Source: Amarobacter sp964507025
GTDB lineage: Bacteria > Chloroflexota > Dehalococcoidia > Tepidiformales > Tepidiformaceae
DNA length: 64,000 nucleotides
Direction: 5' to 3'
Assembly (NCBI GenBank): GCA_964507025.1
Contig: CAZDOK010000003.1
Location: forward strand, 256,420 to 320,419
Made by a program: the position numbers and the translations under genes. Shown one piece after another: positions 58,136 through 64,000 of the stretch. Each line of letters starts with the position of its first letter. Position 1 is the stretch's first letter. The notes under the pieces were generated by a model. The model did not search any database, was not told the DNA's origin, and saw only the letters and a list, made by a program, of their open reading frames with translations.

Positions 58136-58141
58136 GTGCGC

Positions 58142-59110
58142 GTGTCAGACATCGAAGAGCACCTCGAACGATGGCTCTCCGAGGGGGTCATCCACGACGA
58201 TGTGGCGGAACGTATTCGCGCGTTCGAGAAACAACGTCCGCGAGGCCCATCGCCCGCCGAGCGGCCGAGCGCGATGGAGGCCCTGCTCTACCTCGGAGTG
58301 ATCGTCGTCTCGGTGGGAGTCTTCGCGCTCATCGAGCAGCGCTGGCCCGACCTCGACTCCTGGGCCCGGATGATCGCCATCGGGGTCCCAACGCTGCTGG
58401 CCTTGTCCCTCGGTGCCGGCCTGCACGCCAGCGGCCAGCCGGGTTTTGCGCGCGCTGGTCAGCTCGCCTGGTTTGTCTCCGTTGGTCTGTTCGCCGGGGC
58501 CGTGGCGGTATTCCTCCACGAGTACGAGCCTGCCGGGGTCGGCTTCGAGGACGACCGCGACGGTTTACTCGCCATGACTTGCTGCACGGCCGTAATGGCC
58601 CTCGCGCTGTGGGTGTTCAGTCCCGCTCACCCGCAGGTCGTCGCGCTGGGAGCCACGCTCTTCGCGCTGGGGCAGGGCGCCGGGAACTGGCCGGATGACT
58701 TCAGCCAGGTCATAGCCGGCATGCTGATCTTCGCCTTCGGATTGGTGGGTCTCGGGCTCACGGAGGCCGAGCTGTTCAAGCCGCGGTTCTCGGGACGCCT
58801 CGTCTTCGCAACCCTCTGCGCCGCGGGCCCCTACGAGGCCGGGTTCACCGACAACGGTATCGTGTTCGAGTTCCTGGTGTTTGCCGTTGGCGGTGGTCTG
58901 ATTGCCCTTGGGGTGGCGCGTGCTTCGTTCACGCTGCTCGCGGTGGGCGTCATCGCCAGCTTCGTGGGGCTGGTGACGTTCATCTTCGAACACTTCGAGG
59001 ATCGTATCGGCGCGCCCGTCGCCCTGATGATCAGCGGCGGCGCACTCATCGCGGGGGTCCTGCTGCTTGCCAGGTTCCGTTCGGCCGAGCACATCCGGAG
59101 GCTGCGATGA
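58142..59110 (+). CDS. DUF2157-like polytopic membrane protein
   Basis: A 322-residue membrane protein. The first 40 residues are soluble and helical (SDIEEHLERWLSEGVIHDDV), similar to the start of DUF2157 proteins. Then about eight to ten helices follow (LLYLGVIVVSVGVFALIEQR; AFGLVGLGLTEAELF). The GTG at 58142 is used. It overlaps the next gene by four bases (ATGA). No function is known for the family. Confidence 0.7.
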   Translation: MSDIEEHLERWLSEGVIHDDVAERIRAFEKQRPRGPSPAERPSAMEALLYLGVIVVSVGVFALIEQRWPDLDSWARMIAIGVPTLLALSLGAGLHASGQPGFARAGQLAWFVSVGLFAGAVAVFLHEYEPAGVGFEDDRDGLLAMTCCTAVMALALWVFSPAHPQVVALGATLFALGQGAGNWPDDFSQVIAGMLIFAFGLVGLGLTEAELFKPRFSGRLVFATLCAAGPYEAGFTDNGIVFEFLVFAVGGGLIALGVARASFTLLAVGVIASFVGLVTFIFEHFEDRIGAPVALMISGGALIAGVLLLARFRSAEHIRRLR

Positions 59111-59814
59111 GAACCCGGCTTTACGTCGCCGCGGTGCTGGCAGGACTTGCGGCGCTTGTCCTAACCATCCTCATCGTCATCAATTTCGGCCGGCACGACC
59201 CCTCGCCGCCGTCCCTCCAGGACAACCCGAACGGCGCCATCCCTGGCCGCATCATCTATCTCGACGAGGACCAGTGCATCATCAGAATCGATGCCTCGGG
59301 GGCCAGCCCGGAGGAAGAGCTGTACTGTCTCTCGCGGAACGAGTACGTCTCGGGCCTGTACTACATCGATGCCGGCAGGATCCTCTTCACCCGGCCGGAC
59401 TACCCGAACCTGCGCCTGTTCGAGCTCGATGTGGAGGCCCGCGGCGTGCGAGACCTCGGCGCGCTTCCAACACCGACGAAACCCGTCGACACAGGGGCCG
59501 TCTCGCCCTCCGGCGAAGAGGTGTTCGGTGAATACGATGGCAGCATCGTTCTCCTCAAGGATGGTACCCGGACGACGATCGCAGACTTCGATACACGTGA
59601 CTATGGCGGCCCGACCCCTGTGACGTGGTCGCCGGATGGCTGGTGGATCTTGCTCAGGTACTGGGGGCGCTCCGACGAAACGGAGCTCTGGATTATCAGC
59701 AAGGATGGACAAACCCGGGGCACGCTCACGAAACACGCGAGTGGTTCACCCGCTTCGTGGCTTATTGAGGGTGTCGGGACGTATCCGCCCATCCCCGAGA
59801 GCTACCAGCGCTGA
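59107..59814 (+). CDS. Membrane-anchored beta-propeller-like (TolB-type) protein
   Basis: A 235-residue protein with one N-terminal helix (about 5-27, LYVAAVLAGLAALVLTILIV). Outside it has repeated blade-like segments: IIYLDEDQCIIRIDASGASP, RILFTRPDYPNLRLFEL, DTGAVSPSGEEVFGEYDGS, WSPDGWWILLRYWG. This matches the TolB/WD40-like SPDG pattern, with too few blades for a full propeller. Coupled to the DUF2157-like gene. It converges on folP with a 13-base overlap. Function unknown. Confidence 0.7.
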   Translation: MRTRLYVAAVLAGLAALVLTILIVINFGRHDPSPPSLQDNPNGAIPGRIIYLDEDQCIIRIDASGASPEEELYCLSRNEYVSGLYYIDAGRILFTRPDYPNLRLFELDVEARGVRDLGALPTPTKPVDTGAVSPSGEEVFGEYDGSIVLLKDGTRTTIADFDTRDYGGPTPVTWSPDGWWILLRYWGRSDETELWIISKDGQTRGTLTKHASGSPASWLIEGVGTYPPIPESYQR

Positions 59815-61004
59815 CCTTCCGGGGCGGGCTTGTCAGGCGCCGCCATCGTCATGTGAGCCGCCATCGCGCCGGCCCTCCACGGCCACGAGCCATCGCCGGG
59901 GGCAAAGGCGCCGGGCCCGGCGGCCACGATGGCGCCGGCCATCTCCAACGCACGCCGGGCACCCTCGGGGTCGTGGACGCGAAAGATCCGCACACCCTGG
60001 GCGAACGCCAGCCCGCTCGCCACGTGAGTCTCGAGGTCGCGTTCAGCGGGCGGGTGGCCGTTGATGCTGCCAATGAAGTTCTTGCGGGAGTGGGCGAGCA
60101 GTATTGGCTGGCCGTGCGTCTGCAGTTCGCCGAGCCGGCGAAGCACCTGGATGTCCTCGTCGTGACTCTTACCGAAGGCGATGCCGGGGTCGACGGCGAT
60201 GTGGCGCCTTCCCAGCCCCGTGCGCGCGAGCTCGGCAAGGCTCGCCTCCATCCATCCCACCGTCTCCTTGACCACGTCTTCGTACACCGGAGGGCTATCC
60301 GGCCGCCGCTTTGGCACGGAGTAGCTGTAGTTGAGCACATACCCTGCGCCGGCGCGGGACGCCTCCTGGGCCGCCGCGACGCCCAGGGTCAGGCCGCTGA
60401 TGTCATTGACGACTTCGGCGCCAGCATCGAGTGCAGCCCTCGCCACGGCGCCCTTGTAGGTATCGATTGAGACCACGTGGCCTTCGGCGGCGAGACTGCG
60501 GACCACGCTCCCGGCAAGCCGGGCCTCGACCTCCTCGCCCAGCACGGGCCGGTCGGCGCGGGCGCTCTCGGCGCCCACGTCGATGATGTCCGCGCCGGCC
60601 TCCCGCAGGGCCTGGGCCCGGGCCAGCGCCTCCGGCACACCCCGGCCGACACCATCGCCCGAGAACGAGTCGTCGGTCAGGTTCAGGATGCCCATCACGA
60701 TCGGCCGGTCGAGAGGGAACGCACGGCTTCGCAGCCGCCACTCGGTCACGGGTTCCAGGAACCGGCGCAGCGCGGCCGCATGGTTCGAACCGAGGACTTC
60801 AAGCTGGTCCGCAAGGCGGTGCAGCTCGGAAGAGCTGGCGACCACGCGAATGGTGGAGCCTGTCAGGTCCAGCCCCAGACCCACTGCGCTCGTGGCGACC
60901 TGCAATCGCTCGCGGTCGCCCTCGAAGTGCGCGATGAACGGCGCGGCCTCATCCGCGGCAAGCTGGGCGGCGCCCGGCGGAATCACCCGGAAAGAGGGCT
61001 TCAA
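59802..61004 (-). CDS. folP: Dihydropteroate synthase with N-terminal extension
   Basis: Joins p-aminobenzoate to 6-hydroxymethyl-dihydropterin in folate synthesis. The 400-residue product has the enzyme in its last 300 residues: PIVMGILNLTDDSFSGDGVG, DIIDVGAESARADR, VSIDTYKGAVARAALDAGAE, AVDPGIAFGKSHDEDIQVLR, and LAHSRKNFIGS. The first 105 residues are an extra domain not found in the short bacterial enzyme. The start is TTG at 61004, overlapping the upstream stop by four bases (TTGA). Length is well above the usual 270-280. Confidence 0.93.
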   Translation of the reverse strand: MKPSFRVIPPGAAQLAADEAAPFIAHFEGDRERLQVATSAVGLGLDLTGSTIRVVASSSELHRLADQLEVLGSNHAAALRRFLEPVTEWRLRSRAFPLDRPIVMGILNLTDDSFSGDGVGRGVPEALARAQALREAGADIIDVGAESARADRPVLGEEVEARLAGSVVRSLAAEGHVVSIDTYKGAVARAALDAGAEVVNDISGLTLGVAAAQEASRAGAGYVLNYSYSVPKRRPDSPPVYEDVVKETVGWMEASLAELARTGLGRRHIAVDPGIAFGKSHDEDIQVLRRLGELQTHGQPILLAHSRKNFIGSINGHPPAERDLETHVASGLAFAQGVRIFRVHDPEGARRALEMAGAIVAAGPGAFAPGDGSWPWRAGAMAAHMTMAAPDKPAPEGQRW

Positions 61005-61507
61005 CGGACAGCGCCCGCCAGCTCATCGATCATCCGCCTCGCCTGCCAGAGGTGTTCGAGGTCGTGCTGGTAGATTTCGCGGGCGACATCGAGCACGGTG
61101 AGACGGCCGCGGTACGGGTGGATGCCGCCACGCTGCCAGTCGCGTTCGTCGATATCCCACAGCATGTAGGTGGTCCGGCGGCGGAGGTAGTGGAACTCCT
61201 CGAGGATCTCTTCGACGTCTTCCTCGTAGTAGTCCTCGCGGAAGGGGATGTCGTCCAGGTCGACGTGGCGGATCTCCGGCTCCCGTGCGCGGAGCATCAG
61301 CTCAATCTGACGTTGCACCCCTTGCTCCACCTGTCTCACGTGGTAGGGAATGGCAAGCAGGCACCAGCCTTCATCCGGCCCGGCCCCTTCGCGCAGCAAC
61401 TCCCGTTCCGGGATGCCGAAGAATGCGCGGTGCAGCTCGCCCGCAGCCTCTCCCAGGGCCTTCAAAAGGAATGAAGGGTCGCTGCCGGCCTGCCGGACGT
61501 AACGCAT
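61001..61507 (-). CDS. DinB-family protein
   Basis: A 168-residue helical protein of the DinB superfamily, with LLAIPYHVRQVEQGVQRQIE and a C-terminal IYQHDLEHLWQARRMI that carry metal-site His residues. Starts at 61507, where TACAAT ends seven bases before the ATG. Its end overlaps the folP start by four bases. Role unknown. Confidence 0.78.
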   Translation of the reverse strand: MRYVRQAGSDPSFLLKALGEAAGELHRAFFGIPERELLREGAGPDEGWCLLAIPYHVRQVEQGVQRQIELMLRAREPEIRHVDLDDIPFREDYYEEDVEEILEEFHYLRRRTTYMLWDIDERDWQRGGIHPYRGRLTVLDVAREIYQHDLEHLWQARRMIDELAGAVR

Positions 61508-61514
61508 GGACGGG

Positions 61515-61520
61515 ATTGTA
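61515..61520 (-). promoter_or_regulatory. Putative -10 element of the DinB-folP leaderless transcript
   Basis: TACAAT on the minus strand, five of six to the consensus, seven bases before the ATG at 61507. No Shine-Dalgarno is present. Confidence 0.5.
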
Positions 61521-61565
61521 CGTCACCGCGCCAGCCCCACCCGGTAAACAATCCGGGAGCGACCT

Positions 61566-62126
61566 TCAGGTAATGACGAGTGGCACGCCTTGCTTGCACA
61601 GCGGGCACTCCGCGGGGCTCCACGACGTGATCTCAAGCGAAATGCAGGCGTAGAACGGCACCCCGAAGTCCACCTTGCCGGCGGTACGGTCCACGAGCAC
61701 GCCAACTCCCACGACCTCCGCTCCGCGCTCGCGCACCGCTGCCAGCACCTCGCGGATGCTGCCGCCGGTCGTGAGTACGTCATCGACGACGAGCACGCGG
61801 TCACCGGGCCCGATTTCGAACCCGCGCTTGAACTCACGCTTGTCGGAGCCTTCGTCCCTCCGTTCGGCGATGATGCTGCGCAGCCCCAGGTGGCGCGCAG
61901 TCTCGTAGGAAAGGATCACCCCTCCGGTGGTTGGACCTGCCACGAGGTTGGCCTGCCCCCGGAAACGGTCCGCGATTCCCGCGCAGAGTTCGCCGGTGAC
62001 ATCGGGCCACTGCAGGATGCGGAACTTCTCGACGTAGATGTCGCCGTGGCGGCCGCTGGCGAACTGGTAGTGGCCGCGGAGGATGGCCCCGCGTTGTTCG
62101 AGCAATGCAACATATGGGTCGGTCAT
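61566..62126 (-). CDS. pyrE: Orotate phosphoribosyltransferase
   Basis: Fifth step of pyrimidine synthesis, joining orotate to PRPP. The 186-residue product has GAILRGHYQFASGRHGDIYV, the PRPP loop RVLVVDDVLTTGGSIREVL and a C-terminal PAECPLCKQGVPLVIT with a CxxC pair, seen in long PyrE forms. The ATG at 62126 has TACGCT eight bases upstream. No other pyr gene is in the window. Confidence 0.94.
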   Translation of the reverse strand: MTDPYVALLEQRGAILRGHYQFASGRHGDIYVEKFRILQWPDVTGELCAGIADRFRGQANLVAGPTTGGVILSYETARHLGLRSIIAERRDEGSDKREFKRGFEIGPGDRVLVVDDVLTTGGSIREVLAAVRERGAEVVGVGVLVDRTAGKVDFGVPFYACISLEITSWSPAECPLCKQGVPLVIT

Positions 62127-62158
62127 CGCTCGGGAGCGTACCTTAGCCGGGGGCTCCG

Positions 62159-62187
62159 AAAAACGTGAGCCCCTCACCGGGAGGGGC
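62159..62187 (-). terminator. Intrinsic terminator after lepB
   Basis: On the minus strand GCCCCTC pairs with GAGGGGC (five-base loop), followed by TCACGTTTTT. It ends the signal-peptidase transcript, 24 bases past the stop. Confidence 0.65.
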
Positions 62188-62210
62188 CCTTCGTTCTTCC
62201 GCTGCCAGGG

Positions 62211-64000
62211 TCAGTCTTCGCCCAGCCGCCTGGTGGTAAGCACCGGCTTCTGGTCGCTGAGTGAGCCACCCTCGTTCGGCGCCAATCCGAACTTGTCCCG
62301 CGGCCAGTAGGAGAGCATCGCCTTGCCGATGATGAGGTCCTTTGGCACCAGCCCGACCTGCGAGCTGCGGCTGTCGAGACTGTTGTCGCGGTTGTCGCCG
62401 AGCACGTAGTACTCGCCTTCAGGGATCAGGATCTTGGGCCTGGTGTCGTTCCATGGCGATGTGATGTACGGCTCTTCGAGCAGTCTGTCGTTGATGTAGA
62501 CCTTGCCGCCGACGATCTCGACCGTCTCGCCCGGCAGGCCGATGACGCGCTTGATCAGGTCCGTCTCGGGCTTGCGCGGGTCGCGCAGTACCACGATGTC
62601 GCCACGTTCCGGGCCGTGGAACACGTTGCGCTTCGGGTCATCGCCCGGGTCGACGAACGGGATGAACTTGCTCAGCTTCTCGACATCGACTTCCGAATAG
62701 ACGAGCTTGTTCACGATGAGGAACTGGCCATCCTCAAGCGTTGGGTACATCGAGCTGCCATCGACCTTGAAGTTCTGGAAGCTCGCCCGCACGGAAAGGA
62801 ACACGAGCAGCGCGAGGAGGCCGGTTTCGACCAGTTCGCGGATCCACGTCCGGGTTTTCGAGCCCTGGTGTGCGGAAGCTGCCTCTCCTTCGCCGCCGAA
62901 CTCCTCGGTTGCCCACGAAGGCGGAGCGAATCCGGCGCCATCGGTCCCAAAGGACACCCGGTCGTGGGTGAGAGCCTCTTCGACCTCCTGCTGCGGCGCC
63001 CATCCTCCGTCGAATGACTCGGCCGACCGCTGAGGCGCGAACCCGGTCATCCGGATGAACGACTGAGGTTCGGGCTCCTCGACCGACTCGTCGACGATCT
63101 TTGATGCATCCTGGCCGAACAGCGCGGCAAGGGCTTCCTGCGTTTCGCGGTCGGTCTCGGCGTTGGGCGTCTCCTCGGGGTCGGGCATCGCCGCGTGGCG
63201 CTCGAACGCCCTGAGGATGACGTCCTCCTCGCTGTCGTCGGACTCGAAGACACCGCCAGCGTCGTCATCGACCTCGGGCTGGCGGTACCGCCCGGGAGTC
63301 TCCCACGCCGATGGCGCATCGAACTCCGCCGCCATCTGGCTTTCGAGGCTCGCGGCCAGGTCGATGTTGTGGCCATCGTCGGGAGCGAACGCGGCTCCTT
63401 CGGCCTGGGCGGCGATGGCGCCCCACATGTCGTCCTCGGGTTGAGGTGCCGGGGGTGCTGGAGGCACCCAGGCAGACCCGGACGGCTCCCACGCCGTGGC
63501 CGCTGGCTCAACAGGCGCCGCTGCCGTGGTCTCTGGCTCACCGCTCACGAAGTCGGCCCAGGGGTCGTCATCGTCGACCGAAGCCACGGCATCGGCGGAG
63601 GCGACGGCCTCGACGGGAGCCTCCTCGACGGCGGGCTGTTCCCACCAGGGCTTCTCGTCGGCGACTGGCTCTTCGGCCACGGCATCGGCGGAGGCGAGGG
63701 CCTCGACGGGGGCTTCCTCGGCGGCGGGCTGCTCCCACCAGGGCTTCTCGTCGGCGACGGACTCCTCGGCCACGGCATCGGCGGAGGCGACGGCCTCGAC
63801 GGGAGCTTCCTCGACGGGGGCCTGCTGCCACCACGGCTTCTCGTCGGCGACGGACTCCTCGGCCACAGCATCGGCGGAGGCGACGGCCTCGACGGGGGTT
63901 TCCTCGACGGCGGGCTGTTCCCACCAGGGCTTCTCGTCGGCGACTGGCTCTTCGGCCACGGCATCGGCGGAGGCGACGGCCTCGACGGGAGCTTCCTCGA
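62211..64000 (-). CDS. lepB: Signal peptidase I with long tandem-repeat N-terminal extension (5' end outside window)
   Basis: Cleaves signal peptides from exported proteins. The last 180 residues are the enzyme: a membrane helix (TGLLALLVFLSVRASFQNF), the Ser nucleophile in DGSSMYPTLEDGQ, and the Lys base in DLIKRVIGLPGETVEI, then YYVLGDNRDNSLDSR. The N-terminal extension exceeds 400 residues, is strongly acidic, and contains four 31-residue repeats; the start lies beyond base 64000. No known signal peptidase I extension of this kind is recalled. The GTG at 63959 is only an in-frame repeat codon, not a start. A terminator follows the stop. Confidence 0.92.
   Translation of the reverse strand, partial: EEAPVEAVASADAVAEEPVADEKPWWEQPAVEETPVEAVASADAVAEESVADEKPWWQQAPVEEAPVEAVASADAVAEESVADEKPWWEQPAAEEAPVEALASADAVAEEPVADEKPWWEQPAVEEAPVEAVASADAVASVDDDDPWADFVSGEPETTAAAPVEPAATAWEPSGSAWVPPAPPAPQPEDDMWGAIAAQAEGAAFAPDDGHNIDLAASLESQMAAEFDAPSAWETPGRYRQPEVDDDAGGVFESDDSEEDVILRAFERHAAMPDPEETPNAETDRETQEALAALFGQDASKIVDESVEEPEPQSFIRMTGFAPQRSAESFDGGWAPQQEVEEALTHDRVSFGTDGAGFAPPSWATEEFGGEGEAASAHQGSKTRTWIRELVETGLLALLVFLSVRASFQNFKVDGSSMYPTLEDGQFLIVNKLVYSEVDVEKLSKFIPFVDPGDDPKRNVFHGPERGDIVVLRDPRKPETDLIKRVIGLPGETVEIVGGKVYINDRLLEEPYITSPWNDTRPKILIPEGEYYVLGDNRDNSLDSRSSQVGLVPKDLIIGKAMLSYWPRDKFGLAPNEGGSLSDQKPVLTTRRLGED
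63588..64000. repeat. 93-base tandem repeat inside lepB
   Basis: Four full copies (63867-63959, 63774-63866, 63681-63773, 63588-63680) plus a partial one at the window edge. Each codes 31 residues with the core VADEKPWW and VEAVASADA. Copies differ by a few substitutions, so the array is old enough to diverge. Confidence 0.9.

Noticed and set aside
63588..64000. The 93-base repeats considered as a CRISPR array.
   Set aside because: The units are contiguous, coding and in frame, and have no unique spacers.
1..64000. tRNA, rRNA, insertion sequences, integrase and attachment sites.
   Set aside because: No cloverleaf, transposase or integrase motif could be read by eye. A short tRNA could be missed, and a tRNAscan-SE run would settle it.

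Overview
The window reads as a gene-dense, high-GC chromosome segment. It carries 65 recognisable protein genes, no gap longer than about 280 bases, and no recognisable tRNA, rRNA, insertion sequence, integrase or CRISPR array. The most likely source is an aerobic heterotroph of the Chloroflexota (Dehalococcoidia/Tepidiformia-like). That placement is inference from three things: secreted proteins with Thr/Pro-rich linkers ending in a short domain that begins Gly-Trp-Asn, sortases without obvious outer-membrane machinery, and ordinary aerobic metabolism (acyl-CoA dehydrogenase, citrate synthase, CoA-transferase, alanine dehydrogenase). No marker gene in the window fixes the taxonomy.

Region 1 (1-16 kb) is mostly housekeeping: a cut-off dienelactone hydrolase, epoxyqueuosine reductase, a SufR-like regulator, an acyltransferase / DUF1295 / YjbR run, acyl-CoA dehydrogenase, a TPR protein divergent from a YkgJ cysteine-cluster protein, a DMT exporter, an M20 amidohydrolase, the tsaE-tsaB-ndk operon, an XRE repressor with a clear promoter, a flavin reductase, and an unusual membrane-anchored LuxR-type protein. 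Region 2 (16-27 kb) holds citrate synthase and leuB, a cupin, RidA, aat, a thioesterase, a HEAT-repeat protein, the leuC-leuD operon with a coupled 54-residue Cys-rich small protein, and an 897-residue DUF2325 protein.

Region 3 (27-49 kb) is a cell-surface and secretion island. It has a sortase-substrate-like protein, a 1301-residue secreted protein, two paralogous type I surface proteins, a CAP-domain protein, a RodZ-like protein, two tandem sortases, an 840-residue Ig-like repeat protein, a Thr/Pro-rich lipoprotein, two matrixin-like metalloproteases and a phosphodiester glycosidase-like protein. Four of these products end in, or contain, the same roughly 70-residue Gly-Trp-Asn domain. Inside the island lie a nucleotide-sugar epimerase, a PPOX flavoprotein and alanine dehydrogenase.

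Region 4 (49-64 kb) returns to metabolism and signalling: a luciferase-like monooxygenase, DUF1786, DinB proteins, a diguanylate cyclase with an I-site, an ABC1/UbiB kinase-like protein, a GNAT acetyltransferase, a NadD-like nucleotidyltransferase, a class III CoA-transferase, two membrane proteins, folP, pyrE, and a signal peptidase I with a tandem-repeat N-terminal extension running off the right edge.

A window-wide feature is that many genes lack a Shine-Dalgarno sequence and instead carry a TAnnnT hexamer ending 6-7 bases before the start codon, the spacing expected for leaderless transcripts. Genes with a good Shine-Dalgarno do not need this spacing, so the two classes can be told apart by eye.
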